Below, piece by piece: positions 47,794 to 56,502 of a DNA stretch of 64,000 nucleotides. How positions within the stretch are numbered: the first letter of the stretch is position 1; the number at the start of each line of letters is the position of its first letter. Origin of the DNA: Streptomyces sp. NBC_01244 (GTDB taxonomy: Bacteria; Actinomycetota; Actinomycetes; Streptomycetales; Streptomycetaceae); contig NZ_CP108488.1 of the NCBI RefSeq assembly GCF_035987325.1, positions 4,340,001 to 4,404,000 of the forward strand. The letters are read 5' to 3'. Both the position numbers and the translations under genes were made by a program. Below the pieces are notes generated by a model. The model was given only the letters and a program-made list of their open reading frames with translations. It was not told where the DNA came from and ran no database searches.

Positions 47794-48516
47794 ATGACAT
47801 CCGCCATGACTTCCGACACGCACCGCGAGCAGAGCCTCCGCTCCCGCTGGCACGCCACCACCGCCGCCGCCGGAGCCACCCCCGGCCTCGACCCCGCCCC
47901 CTACGCCGACCGCCTCCTCACCGCCTGGGCGGAGCCGCAGCGCAGGTACCACACCACCGCGCACCTGGCCGACGTACTCGCACGCATCGACGTACTCGCA
48001 GACGCGGCGGCGACCACGGCGGAGCAGGCACCGGACCGCCCCGCCGTGGAACTCGCCGCCTGGTTCCACGACGCCGTCTACCGCCCCGACCGCTCGGAGA
48101 ACGAGGAGCGCAGCGCCGCCCTCGCCGAGCGCGCCCTGCCCGAGCTCGGCATCGACGACGCCCGCACCGCCGAGGTGGCCCGCCTCGTCCGGCTCACGAT
48201 CACCCACGACCCCGCACCCGGCGACGCCAACGGCGAGCTCCTCTGCGACGCCGACCTCGGCGTCCTCGCGGGCCCGCCCGAGGAGTACGCCGCCTACGCC
48301 GCAGCCGTGCGCGCCGAGTACGGCTTCGTCCCCGACGAGGCCTTCCGCGCCGGCCGGGCCGCCGTGCTGCGCCAGCTGCTGGAGCTGCCCCGCCTCTTCC
48401 GCACCGCCTACGGAGCCGCGCACTGGGAGGCCCCGGCCCGCGCGAACCTGGCCGCGGAGCTGGCGCGGCCGGCAGACCTCGGCGAGAGCGGCGCCACCCG
48501 GCCCCCGGGAATGTGA
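47794..48516 (+). CDS. HD-domain metal-dependent phosphohydrolase-like protein
   Basis: A 240-residue protein from ATG 47794; ATG 47806 is possible. Metal ligands fit the HD superfamily: QRRYHTTAHLADVL (His), VELAAWFHDAVY (the HD pair), LVRLTITHDP (His) and LLCDADLGVLAG (Asp). The YHxxxH start is shared with a group of predicted metal-dependent HD proteins related to HDIG enzymes. It may hydrolyse a nucleotide or phosphate ester. The gene diverges from cutC and precedes the efflux pump gene by 28 bp, so the two may be co-transcribed. Confidence 0.8.
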   Translation: MTSAMTSDTHREQSLRSRWHATTAAAGATPGLDPAPYADRLLTAWAEPQRRYHTTAHLADVLARIDVLADAAATTAEQAPDRPAVELAAWFHDAVYRPDRSENEERSAALAERALPELGIDDARTAEVARLVRLTITHDPAPGDANGELLCDADLGVLAGPPEEYAAYAAAVRAEYGFVPDEAFRAGRAAVLRQLLELPRLFRTAYGAAHWEAPARANLAAELARPADLGESGATRPPGM

Positions 48517-48543
48517 TCCCGTTCGCCGTCGTTGAGGTAGTTC

Positions 48544-49800
48544 ATGCCCGCAGCAGCCGAACGCACCCGTATGCCCGTTGCCGTCTACATCCTCGGCCTC
48601 TCCGTCTTCGCACTCGGTACCAGCGAGTTCATGCTCTCCGGGCTGCTGCCACCCATCGCCGAGGACATGGGCGTCACCATCCCCCAGGCGGGCCTGCTCA
48701 TATCCGCCTTCGCGATCGGCATGGTCGTCGGTGCGCCCCTGCTCGCCGTCGCCACGCTGCGGCTGCCCCGGCGCACCACGCTGCTGTCGCTGATCAGCCT
48801 CTTCGGCCTGGGGCAGGTCGCGGGCGCGCTGGCCCCCTCGTACGAGCTGCTCTTCGCCTCCCGCATCGTCTCCGCGCTCGCCTGCGCCGGCTTCTGGGCG
48901 GTCGGCGCCGCCGTGGCCATCGCCATGGTGGAGCAGCACCAGCGGGCCCGGGCCATGGCCGTCATGATCGGCGGGCTGTCCATCGCGAACGTCCTCGGCG
49001 TCCCGGCCGGCGCGTTCCTCGGTGAGCACCTGGGCTGGCGTTCCGCGTTCTGGGCGGTCGGCGCGGCCTCCGCCGTCGCGCTGGTCGGCATCCTCGCGCT
49101 GATCCCGAAGATCCCGCTGCCGGCCGAGAGGCCGACGCTCGCGCGCGAGCTGCGCATCTACCGCGACCGCCAGGTGTGGCTGTCGATCGGTGTCACGGCC
49201 CTGGCCGCGGGCGGCGTCTTCTGCGCCTTCAGCTACCTGTCCCCGCTGCTCACGGACGTGGCCGGGCTCGATTCGAAGTGGGTCCCCTGGATCCTCGGCC
49301 TCTTCGGGATCGGCGCGCTGGTGGGCACCACGGTGGGCGGGCGGATCGCCGACGCGCACCTGTTCGGGGTGATGCTGTGGGGCATCACCGCCTCCACCGT
49401 CTTCCTGGCGGCGCTGGCCCTGCTGGCCTCCACCGCGGCGGCCGCGATCGCCCTCTCGTTCCTGATCGGCTTCTCGGCGTTCTTCACCGCCCCGGCGCTC
49501 AACGCCCGCATGTTCAACGTCGCGGGCGCCGCCCCGACCCTGGCCGGCGCGACCACCACGGCCGCCTTCAACCTCGGCAACACCGGCGGCCCGTGGCTCG
49601 GCGGCACCGTCATCGACGCCGGGTACGGCTTCTCCGCCACCGCCTGGGCGGGCGGCGCGATGACCGTCACCGCCATCGCCCTCGGCCTCGTGGCGCTGCG
49701 CCTGGACCGCCGTACGGGATCCCGCGCGGCCCGCCCGACCCGCGTGGTGGCCGCCTCGGCCCCGGCCCCGACCCGCTCGGGCGCGACCGAAAAGGTGTGA
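48544..49800 (+). CDS. MFS efflux transporter, Cmx/CmlR-like (DHA1)
   Basis: A 418-residue, 12-helix drug:H+ antiporter. MPVAVYILGLSVFALGTSEFMLSGLLPPIAEDMGVTIPQAGLLISAFAIGMVVGAPLLA is the hallmark opening of the actinobacterial Cmx/CmrA chloramphenicol exporter group. Helix 4-5 has the drug-antiporter motif GGLSIANVLGVPAGAFLGEHLGWRSAFW. The substrate is inferred; paralogues of unknown specificity are common. It has a Ser/Ala-rich cytoplasmic tail. A short run of CCTGCGGGA repeats (about 49810-49840) follows the stop. Confidence 0.83.
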   Translation: MPAAAERTRMPVAVYILGLSVFALGTSEFMLSGLLPPIAEDMGVTIPQAGLLISAFAIGMVVGAPLLAVATLRLPRRTTLLSLISLFGLGQVAGALAPSYELLFASRIVSALACAGFWAVGAAVAIAMVEQHQRARAMAVMIGGLSIANVLGVPAGAFLGEHLGWRSAFWAVGAASAVALVGILALIPKIPLPAERPTLARELRIYRDRQVWLSIGVTALAAGGVFCAFSYLSPLLTDVAGLDSKWVPWILGLFGIGALVGTTVGGRIADAHLFGVMLWGITASTVFLAALALLASTAAAAIALSFLIGFSAFFTAPALNARMFNVAGAAPTLAGATTTAAFNLGNTGGPWLGGTVIDAGYGFSATAWAGGAMTVTAIALGLVALRLDRRTGSRAARPTRVVAASAPAPTRSGATEKV

Positions 49801-49864
49801 CGGACCCGAGGTGCCTGCGGGACCTGCGGGACCTGCGGGGCCCGAGGGGCCCGCGAGCCGCCGC

Positions 49865-50398
49865 TCAGCGGCAGAGCTCGAAGAGGTCGTCCTCGAAGGT
49901 CGCGAACTCCGCCTGCGCCTCCGTGACGATCTCGCGGGCGGGCCTGCGCGGGGTCGTCGCGTGCCGCCCGGCGAGCTCGGACAGGGCAGCGTCCGGGCGG
50001 GCTTCCCGGTCCGGGTGCAGGGCCGCTTCGAGCGGCCCGAAACCGTCCGCCAGCACCCACAGGAAGTCGGACAGGTTCCCGGCCACCACGCCGACCTCGC
50101 CCTCCGAGCCCATGAACACCACGGGCTGCGCGTCGAGCGGCAGTCCCGGCCGGACGCACCAGAGCGCGGCGAGGCCGCCGGTGCCGTCCTGGCCGAAGAC
50201 CCGGTAGGCGTCGCCGTCGAGCGCGTGGTTCGCCGTCCAGTGACGCAGCCAGTCGGTGGTCTCCGCGGCGGGGTAGAAGGCCTCGTAGGGCTCGAAGTCG
50301 ACGCCCTCGCCCTCGTCGCCGTAATCGAACGCGACCCGGGACACATCGGCCAGGGCGGGCGGGAAGCGGCGGTCGTCGCCGTTGATCGTCTCTGTCAC
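49865..50398 (-). CDS. SUKH (SMI1/KNR4-like) protein
   Basis: A 177-residue soluble protein. The end of the domain reads QPVVFMGSEGEVGVVAGNLSDFLWVLADGFGPLEA, the last strands and helix of the SUKH fold, and the front contains FDYGDEGEGVDFEPYEAF. SUKH proteins often serve as immunity proteins for polymorphic or contact toxins, but many streptomycete copies are isolated as here. No toxin gene is adjacent. The start at 50396-50398 (MTETINGDDRRF) is reasonable. It is convergent with the MFS gene. Confidence 0.7.
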   Translation of the reverse strand: MTETINGDDRRFPPALADVSRVAFDYGDEGEGVDFEPYEAFYPAAETTDWLRHWTANHALDGDAYRVFGQDGTGGLAALWCVRPGLPLDAQPVVFMGSEGEVGVVAGNLSDFLWVLADGFGPLEAALHPDREARPDAALSELAGRHATTPRRPAREIVTEAQAEFATFEDDLFELCR

Positions 50399-50506
50399 CG
50401 CCGCAGGCTACCCGGCGCCACCGACAGCGCTCCCGGCCGACAGCACGGGCAGAACCAGCACCACCGGCACCCCCGCAGCACCCTCAGCACCCGCAGCGGC
50501 CAGCGC

Positions 50507-50773
50507 CTACGCCGGCCGCCCCTTGGGCCGCCGCAGCCCGGCGGCCGTGATCCTCCGGACCAGCTCCTTGCTGCCGATCTCCACCGCCCCCGCGCCCACC
50601 GCGTCCGCGTACCGCTGCTCCGGGACGTCGTAGTGGTCACGTTCGAAGGCCTTGGGCGGGCAGCCGATCGATGCGGCGAAGGCGTGCAGTTCCTCGAACG
50701 AGGAGTCGCTGACCAGGTGCGACCACATGCGGCCGTGACCCGGCCAGTCGGGCGGGTCGATGTACACCGTCAC
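50507..50773 (-). CDS. DUF4031 domain-containing protein
   Basis: An 88-residue protein that is essentially the whole DUF4031 domain: MTVYIDPPDWPGHGRMWSHLVSD at the start, FEELHAFAASIG, and FERDHYDVPEQRYADAV around residues 42-58. The conserved His, Asp and Tyr residues hint at metal or substrate binding. No activity is known. It starts 7 bp after the stop of the upstream 144-residue protein, so the two form a small operon on the minus strand. Confidence 0.85.
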   Translation of the reverse strand: MTVYIDPPDWPGHGRMWSHLVSDSSFEELHAFAASIGCPPKAFERDHYDVPEQRYADAVGAGAVEIGSKELVRRITAAGLRRPKGRPA

Positions 50774-50780
50774 CGGCGGC

Positions 50781-51215
50781 TCATTCGCCGTACCCGAAGG
50801 CGGAGCCGCCGCCGGAGCCGCTGCCGGAATCGCTCCCGGAGCCGAGGCCGCCGAGGACCGGTGCGAGGCCGCCCACCGGCGCCACCCGCACGCCGGCCTC
50901 CGAGCACACCCACATCGGGTCCGGTCCGAGCTCGGGCTCCACGTCCAGCGCGTGCGGCTCGCCGTGGTTGCAGACCGGGCACAGCGGCCAGCGCCCGTAC
51001 TTCTCCAGCAGCGCGTCCTTCACGTCCTGGGCGACGAGTCCGGCGAGGTAGTCGACACCCTCCGGCCACTCCTCCACCCACCAGCGGCGGTGGGTGACCG
51101 CGTCCTCGACGAGGGAGACGACATCGGCTTCGGCGACCTCGCCCGCGACGAGATCGGCGAGTACCAGGGCGCGTGCGGCGTGCAGCGCCTGTTCCAGGGG
51201 GGTCGCGTGGTCCAT
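50781..51215 (-). CDS. Conserved hypothetical protein with a putative zinc ribbon
   Basis: A 144-residue protein from ATG 51213-51215 (MDHATPLEQALHAAR). The first 75 residues are helical, with YLAGLVAQDVKDALLEKYGRWPLCPVCNHGEPHAL leading into a Cys-x-x-Cys site and a third Cys in MWVCSEAG. The tail is Gly/Ser-rich and low-complexity. I do not recognise a named family, but it precedes the DUF4031 gene in a likely operon. Transcription starts close to the divergent MurNAc regulator, so the two promoters share about 100 bp. Confidence 0.6.
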   Translation of the reverse strand: MDHATPLEQALHAARALVLADLVAGEVAEADVVSLVEDAVTHRRWWVEEWPEGVDYLAGLVAQDVKDALLEKYGRWPLCPVCNHGEPHALDVEPELGPDPMWVCSEAGVRVAPVGGLAPVLGGLGSGSDSGSGSGGGSAFGYGE

Positions 51216-51281
51216 GGACACATTGTGGACCCGGACGGGCCCTGTGGCGAAGGTCCCCTTCCACCGGTGACTTATGGCGTC

Positions 51282-51310
51282 TTGACGTTCCCGCCCTCTG
51301 AAAATAAGTT
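51282..51310 (+). promoter_or_regulatory. Leaderless promoter of the MurNAc operon
   Basis: TTGACG (51282-51287), a 17-bp spacer, then TAAGTT (51305-51310). The expected transcription start falls on or beside the GTG at 51317, so the mRNA would be leaderless. No ribosome-binding site precedes that GTG. Confidence 0.65.
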
Positions 51311-51344
51311 TCAAGGGTGAGCGAGAACGTGAAAGAAACCTTCA
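51299..51344. promoter_or_regulatory. Two RpiR/MurR-type operators, one inside the coding start
   Basis: TGAAA-n5-TTTCA (51299-51313) overlaps the -10 box. A second imperfect copy, TGAAA-n5-CTTCA (51330-51344), lies within codons 5-10. The copies start exactly 31 bp apart, about three helical turns. This fits cooperative autorepression by the RpiR-family product. Confidence 0.65.
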
Positions 51345-52294
51345 GCGAAGGCGTGGACACGACGGTCCCCGTCCCCCTCCCCGTCCCCGCCCCCGCCCCC
51401 GCCGCGCTGCGGGCCCGCGTCCGCAGCCTCGGCCCCTCGATGACCCGCTCCATGCAGGCCGTCGCCGAGGCCGTCGCCGAGGACCCCGCGGCCTGCGCCG
51501 CGCTCACCGTCAGCGACCTCGCCGCCCGCACCGGCACCAGCGAGGCCACCGTCGTGCGCACCGCCCGCCTCCTCGGCTACCCCGGCTACCGCGACCTGCG
51601 CCTCGCGCTCGCCGCCCTCGCCGCCCAGCAGGAGTCCGGCGCGGCCCCCGCCGTCACCGTGGACATAGCCGTCGACGACTCCCTCGCGGACGTGGTCGCC
51701 AAGCTGGCCCAGGAGGAGGCGCAGACCCTCGCCGACACCGCCGCCGGACTCGACGTCGCCGCCCTCGGCTCGGCCGTCGCCGCCCTCGCGGGCGCCCGCC
51801 GCATCGAGATCTACGGCGTCGGCGCCTCCGGCCTCGTCGCCCAGGACCTCGCGCAGAAGCTGTCGCGCATCGGGCTCATCGCCCACGCGCCGGGCGACCC
51901 GCACCTGGCCGTCACCACCGCCGTGCTGCTGCGCCCCGGCGACGTGGCCGTCGCCATCACCCACTCCGGCGGCACCGGCGACGTCATCGAGCCCCTGCGG
52001 ACCGCCTTCGAGCACGGAGCCACCACCCTCGCGCTCACGGCCCGCGCGGGCTCCCCCGTCGTCCACTACGCCGACCTCGTGCTGGCCACCTCCGCCGCCC
52101 GCGAGACCCAGCTGCGACCGGCGGCCATGTCGAGCCGTACCAGCCAGCTCCTCGTCGTCGACTGCCTGTTCGTGGGCGTCGCCCAGCAGACCTACGAGAC
52201 GGCGGCGCCCGCGCTCGCGGCCTCGTACGAGGCGCTCGCGCCCCGCCACCACACCCCCGTACCCACCGCCAAGCGCAACAGCACCACCCGTTAG
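51317..52294 (+). CDS. MurR/RpiR family transcriptional regulator
   Basis: A 325-residue regulator from GTG 51317. The N-terminal HTH_6 domain (about residues 40-110) includes ALTVSDLAARTGTSEATVVRTARLLGYPGYRDLRLAL. The C-terminal SIS domain binds a phosphosugar (IEIYGVGASGLVAQDLAQKLSRIG, AITHSGGTGDVIEPL). It heads an operon with murQ and a PTS permease, so the effector is inferred to be MurNAc-6-phosphate or a related phosphosugar. Two TGAAA-type operators surround its start codon. The N-terminus has a Pro/Val-rich extension. Confidence 0.85.
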   Translation: MSENVKETFSEGVDTTVPVPLPVPAPAPAALRARVRSLGPSMTRSMQAVAEAVAEDPAACAALTVSDLAARTGTSEATVVRTARLLGYPGYRDLRLALAALAAQQESGAAPAVTVDIAVDDSLADVVAKLAQEEAQTLADTAAGLDVAALGSAVAALAGARRIEIYGVGASGLVAQDLAQKLSRIGLIAHAPGDPHLAVTTAVLLRPGDVAVAITHSGGTGDVIEPLRTAFEHGATTLALTARAGSPVVHYADLVLATSAARETQLRPAAMSSRTSQLLVVDCLFVGVAQQTYETAAPALAASYEALAPRHHTPVPTAKRNSTTR

Positions 52295-52321
52295 CAGCCA
52301 GTAGCCCAGGAGCCGAAGCCC

Positions 52322-53248
52322 ATGACCGCGTACGCCGAACTCCGCGCCCAGCTCGCCACCTTGACCACCGAGGCCTTCCGCTCCGAACTGGCCGAGATCG
52401 ATCAGCTGCCCACCCTCGAGATCGCCCGCCTGATGAACGCCGAGGACGCCACCGTCCCGGCCGCCGTCGCCGGCGAGCTGGAGACGATCGCCGCCGCCAT
52501 CGACGGGATCGCCGAGCGGATGGCCCGCGGCGGACGCCTGATCTACGCGGGCGCCGGCACCGCCGGCCGGATGGGCGTACTGGACGCCAGCGAGTGCCCG
52601 CCCACCTTCAACACCGACCCCTCCGAGGTCGTAGGCCTGATCGCGGGCGGCCCCTCCGCCATGGTCAGGGCCGTCGAAGGCGCCGAGGACTCCAAGGAAC
52701 TGGCCGCCGGGGACCTGACCGCGCTGGCCCTGACCGCCGAGGACACCGTCATCGGGATCTCCGCCTCCGGGCGCACCCCGTACGCGATCGGCGCCGTCGA
52801 GTTCGCCCGCGGCCGGGGCGCGCTCACCGTCGGCCTGTCCTGCAACGCCGGCTCCGCGCTCGCCGCCGCGGCCGACCACGGCATCGAGGTCGTCGTCGGC
52901 CCCGAACTCCTCACCGGGTCCACCCGGCTGAAGGCCGGCACCGCGCAGAAGCTCGTCCTCAACCTCATCTCGACCCTCACGATGATCCGGCTCGGCAAGA
53001 CGTACGGAAACCTGATGGTCGACATGCGCTCCTCCAACGAGAAGCTGCGCGCCCGCGCCCGGCGCATCGTCTCGCTGGCCACCGGCGCCCCCGACGCCGA
53101 GATCGAGGCCGCGCTCACCGCGTCCGGCGGCGAGGTCAAGCAGGCCATCCTCGTCATCCTCGGCGGAGTGGACGGCCCCACGGCCGGCGAACTGCTCACC
53201 GCCTCCAAGGGCCACCTCCGGGCCGCCCTCACCCAGACCCCCCGCTGA
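52322..53248 (+). CDS. murQ: N-acetylmuramic acid 6-phosphate etherase
   Basis: A 308-residue SIS-domain lyase that splits MurNAc-6-phosphate into GlcNAc-6-phosphate and D-lactate, part of cell-wall recycling. Diagnostic stretches are EIARLMNAEDATVP, RLIYAGAGTAGRMGVLDASECPPTFNTDP (about residues 76-104) with the catalytic Glu, GISASGRTPYAIGAV and the C-terminal helices RARARRIVSLATGA. The length is normal for MurQ. It follows the regulator by 27 bp and precedes the PTS permease by 79 bp, in one operon. Four 11-bp CTGACCCACC repeats begin at its stop. Confidence 0.93.
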   Translation: MTAYAELRAQLATLTTEAFRSELAEIDQLPTLEIARLMNAEDATVPAAVAGELETIAAAIDGIAERMARGGRLIYAGAGTAGRMGVLDASECPPTFNTDPSEVVGLIAGGPSAMVRAVEGAEDSKELAAGDLTALALTAEDTVIGISASGRTPYAIGAVEFARGRGALTVGLSCNAGSALAAAADHGIEVVVGPELLTGSTRLKAGTAQKLVLNLISTLTMIRLGKTYGNLMVDMRSSNEKLRARARRIVSLATGAPDAEIEAALTASGGEVKQAILVILGGVDGPTAGELLTASKGHLRAALTQTPR

Positions 53249-53280
53249 CCCACCCCTGACCCACCGCTGACCCACCCCTG
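53245..53280 (+). repeat. 11-bp tandem repeat after murQ
   Basis: CTGACCCACC(C/G) occurs three times in a row from 53245 and begins a fourth copy at 53278. The first unit contains the murQ stop codon. It separates murQ from the PTS gene and may be neutral spacer. Confidence 0.7.
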
Positions 53281-53327
53281 CCCCCAGGCCACCCCCGCCG
53301 ACCCCCCAGCAGCAAGGCGAACACCAC

Positions 53328-54866
53328 ATGTCCACTGACAAGAACCGCGCCACAGCCGCCGCGATCCTTCCCCTGGTCGGCGGTCCGGACAACATCCTCT
53401 CCATCGCGCACTGCATGACCCGCCTGCGGATCACCCTGCGCGACCGCACCCTGGTCCAGGACGAGGCCCTCAAGGCCCTCCCCGCCGTGATGGGCGTCGT
53501 CGAGGACGACACGTACCAGATCGTGCTGGGACCGGGCACCGTCGCCCGCGTCACCCCCGAGTTCGAGGCCCTGGTCGCCGAAGGCCGCTCGGCCGCCCCG
53601 GCGCCCGCCGCCCCCGCCACCCCCCACACCGTGACGGCCGGCGAACTCGCCGCCCAGGGCGCGGCCATCAAGAACGCCCAGAAGGCGAAGAACTCCACCC
53701 CCTTCAAGCTGTTCCTGCGCCGCATCGCGAACATCTTCGTCCCGCTGATCCCGGCCCTGATCGGCTGCGGCATCATCGCCGGACTCAACGGCTTCCTCAC
53801 CAACATGGGCTGGGTGCCGGCCGTGGTCCCCGCCCTCGCCGCGATGGCGAGCGGCTTCATGTCCCTGATCGCGGTCTTCGTCGGCTACAACACGGCCAAG
53901 GAGTTCGGCGGCACCGCCATCCTCGGCGGCGCGGTCGCCGCGATCATCGTCTTCCCCGGCGTCGCGAAGATCGACGCCTTCGGCCAGCAGCTCTCCCCCG
54001 GCCAGGGCGGCGTCCTCGGCGCGCTGGCGGCCGCGCTGCTCGCCGTCCAGGTGGAGAAGTGGTGCCGCAAGTGGGTCCCGGAGGCCCTGGACGTCCTGGT
54101 CACCCCCACCCTCACCGTGCTGATCTCCGGCCTCGTCACCATCTTCGGCCTGATGTTCGTCGCCGGTGAGGTCTCCACCGCCATCGGCACCTTCGCCACC
54201 TGGCTGCTCGCCACCGGCGGCGCCTTCGCGGGCCTGGTCCTCGGCGGGCTCTTCCTCCCGCTGGTCATGCTGGGCCTGCACCAGGCCCTGATCCCCATCC
54301 ACACCACCCTGATCGAACAGACCGGCTACACCGTCCTGCTCCCCATCCTCGCCATGGCGGGCGCGGGCCAGGTCGGCGCGGCCATCGCCGTCTACTACAA
54401 GCTCCCGCACAACCGCTCGATCCGCGCCACCATCAAGTCCGCCCTCCCGGCCGGCTTCCTGGGCGTGGGCGAACCCCTCATCTACGGCGTCTCCCTCCCC
54501 CTGGGCCGCCCCTTCGTCACCGCCTGCATCGGCGGCGCCGCGGGCGGAGCCTTCGTCGGCCTCTTCAACCAGCTCGGCACCGCCTTCGGGTCCACCGCCA
54601 TCGGCCCCTCGGGCTGGGCGCTGTTCCCGCTGCTGGACGGCAAGTCGGGCATGGGGATGACCATCGCGATCTACGCGGGCGGCCTGGCCGTCGGCTACCT
54701 CGTGGGCTTCGCCGCCACCTACTTCTTCGGCTTCACCCAGCAGATGCTGACCGAGTTCAACGCCGCCCCGGACGCGGGAGCCACCTCGCAGACCGCTCCG
54801 GAGGCGACCCCGGCCACCGACCCCGCGCCCGCCGCGGACGCGGCCCCGGTCCCGGTCGGCCGCTGA
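53328..54866 (+). CDS. murP: PTS EIIBC permease, MurNAc type
   Basis: A 512-residue sugar-phosphotransferase membrane component. The EIIB domain (residues 5-80) carries the phosphorylation cysteine Cys29 in AHCMTRLRI. A Pro/Ala linker leads to EIIC (about residues 125-480) with ten or so helices and motifs IPALIGCGIIAGLNG, GVGEPLIYGVSLPLG and the His-containing LGLHQALIPIHTTLIEQTG. There is no EIIA domain, so a shared EIIA such as Crr is needed. Next to murQ it is best assigned to MurNAc import as MurNAc-6-phosphate. A Pro/Ala-rich tail ends the protein. Confidence 0.82.
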   Translation: MSTDKNRATAAAILPLVGGPDNILSIAHCMTRLRITLRDRTLVQDEALKALPAVMGVVEDDTYQIVLGPGTVARVTPEFEALVAEGRSAAPAPAAPATPHTVTAGELAAQGAAIKNAQKAKNSTPFKLFLRRIANIFVPLIPALIGCGIIAGLNGFLTNMGWVPAVVPALAAMASGFMSLIAVFVGYNTAKEFGGTAILGGAVAAIIVFPGVAKIDAFGQQLSPGQGGVLGALAAALLAVQVEKWCRKWVPEALDVLVTPTLTVLISGLVTIFGLMFVAGEVSTAIGTFATWLLATGGAFAGLVLGGLFLPLVMLGLHQALIPIHTTLIEQTGYTVLLPILAMAGAGQVGAAIAVYYKLPHNRSIRATIKSALPAGFLGVGEPLIYGVSLPLGRPFVTACIGGAAGGAFVGLFNQLGTAFGSTAIGPSGWALFPLLDGKSGMGMTIAIYAGGLAVGYLVGFAATYFFGFTQQMLTEFNAAPDAGATSQTAPEATPATDPAPAADAAPVPVGR

Positions 54867-54896
54867 CCGCGGCGGCCCCCGCGCGGCCCCACGTAC

Positions 54897-54937
54897 GAAG
54901 GCTCCCGGCCGGTGCGGTCCACCGGCCGGGAGCCTTC
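54897..54937. terminator. Strong bidirectional terminator, 18-bp stem
   Basis: GAAGGCTCCCGGCCGGTG (54897-54914) pairs perfectly with 54920-54937 around a CGGTC loop. It lies between the convergent PTS and lipase genes. A short run of CTGCTG triplets follows. Confidence 0.9.
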
Positions 54938-54983
54938 ATTCGCTCCTGCTGCTCCTGCTGCTGCTGCTCAGGAACCCGTCACG

Positions 54984-56315
54984 TCACGGGCAGTTGGACG
55001 GAGCGGGCTTGCCCGCGAAGCGGTCCGCGATCCAGCCCAGGTACTCCGGCTCCGCGACGTTGGGGATCGTCTGGTGCGTCGCCCCCTGGTACTTCGTGTA
55101 CTCGACCGGCTTGCCGAACCGGCAGGCCCGCTTCACGTACTCGTCGGTGGAGTTCGGGTTGATCACCGTGTCGGCCGTGCCCTGCATCACCAGGATCGGC
55201 GCCACCGAGGCGACCAGGCCCGCGGTGTTCTCGCGGAAGCGCTGGTGCCAGATCTCCGGCACCACGGTCAGCGGCTGGAACAGCGTGTCCAGCTGACCCG
55301 CGTTGCCCACGTTGTTCTGGATCACGTCGGCGAGGTGCTCGATGCACATCACCCCGTCCCCGCGCAGCGCCTCCAGACCGGCCGGCTTCAGCACGTCCTC
55401 GGCCTTCAGCCCGGGGTACGCCGCGAGGAAGCCCCGGTAGACGTTGACGCGCAGCGCCGCGTTGTGGGAGGGCGAGGTCGGGGACGTCGGGCCGGGCAGC
55501 ACCAGGCCGCGGAAGTCCGGCCCCAGGTTGGCGGCGGGCGCCAGCGCCGCGATGCCGACCAGCTTGGTCTCCGGGGTGTACGCCTTGTAGTTCTGGGCGA
55601 TGAACGCCGCCGCGCCGCCACCCTGCGACCAGCCCAGGACGGCTGCCTTGTCGTTCGCGCGGGTATCGGTGATCTGGCGGGCCGCGCGCACGGAGTCCAG
55701 GACGTTGTTCGTCTCCGTGACGGCGACCGTGTACTGGTGCACGCCCGGGGTGCCCAGACCCTGGTAGTCCGTACCGACCACGACGTCACCCGAGTCGAGG
55801 AACTGCGTCAGCGCCGGCACGCCGACGTCGATGCCCCACGGGCTGTCGTAGGTGTAGTAGCCGACGAGGTCGGTCGCCGGGTTCGGCACCGCGGAGGGCG
55901 CGCACTGGCGCGGTCCGCCCACGGTCCCGTGCGCCCAGGCCACGACGTTGCGGCCGCTGCGCGGCGCGGGGGCGTCGGGCCAGGCCACGATGCCCGAGAC
56001 GGCGACGCGGGTACCGGTCTGCAGGGTCGACAGGTACAGGATCCGGCAGGCGCGCGCACCGTCGGGGGCGTCGACGCGGCGGGCCCAGATCAGGTCCCCG
56101 TGATCCCCCTCGGGCAGCGGCGACGGCGGGTCGTAGAACTTCTCGCCCTCCGGCCCGATCGGAACGCCCGGGGCGCACAACCCCTTGCCGCCCTTGCCGC
56201 CGTCCGGGTTGGTGCTCGCCGTCGCGGTCGCGGCCGTTCCGCCGCCCAGCGCGAGGATCGCGGCCACACCGGCCGCGGTGATCGCGGAAAGCCGTCGTCT
56301 CATCTCATCGTCCAT
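54984..56315 (-). CDS. Secreted lipase family alpha/beta-hydrolase
   Basis: A 443-residue exported hydrolase. The signal peptide (RRRLSAITAAGVAAILALGG...ATAS) spans about residues 6-34. The nucleophile elbow is GWSQGGGA (Ser near residue 239), the acid GTADTVI and the base GATHQT (His near residue 415). These match the secretory lipase family (LIP) of actinomycetes and fungi. Cys residues at positions compatible with disulfides lie in the mature part. ATG 56313-56315 is the annotated start here; ATG 56301-56303 is an equally good one. The substrate may be triglycerides or other esters. Confidence 0.85.
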   Translation of the reverse strand: MDDEMRRRLSAITAAGVAAILALGGGTAATATASTNPDGGKGGKGLCAPGVPIGPEGEKFYDPPSPLPEGDHGDLIWARRVDAPDGARACRILYLSTLQTGTRVAVSGIVAWPDAPAPRSGRNVVAWAHGTVGGPRQCAPSAVPNPATDLVGYYTYDSPWGIDVGVPALTQFLDSGDVVVGTDYQGLGTPGVHQYTVAVTETNNVLDSVRAARQITDTRANDKAAVLGWSQGGGAAAFIAQNYKAYTPETKLVGIAALAPAANLGPDFRGLVLPGPTSPTSPSHNAALRVNVYRGFLAAYPGLKAEDVLKPAGLEALRGDGVMCIEHLADVIQNNVGNAGQLDTLFQPLTVVPEIWHQRFRENTAGLVASVAPILVMQGTADTVINPNSTDEYVKRACRFGKPVEYTKYQGATHQTIPNVAEPEYLGWIADRFAGKPAPSNCP

Positions 56316-56502
56316 TTCGTTCGGTCACTCGGTACCGGGACGCGAGACTAGGAAGAAAGGGATGAAATGTCGCTTACTGTGATGAAGTTTCCGCCGGTTG
56401 TTACGCCCGCCGGGGCGACCGGCCCCCAATGGCGGCGCCAGGACCCGACCAGCACCGGATACGGGCCCGACACGGTCACGCCGATGGCCCGATGATGACC
56501 CG

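Noticed and set aside
51311..53860. 849-codon antisense frame over the RpiR/murQ/PTS genes
   Set aside because: Gly-rich shadow of three clear family genes on the plus strand.
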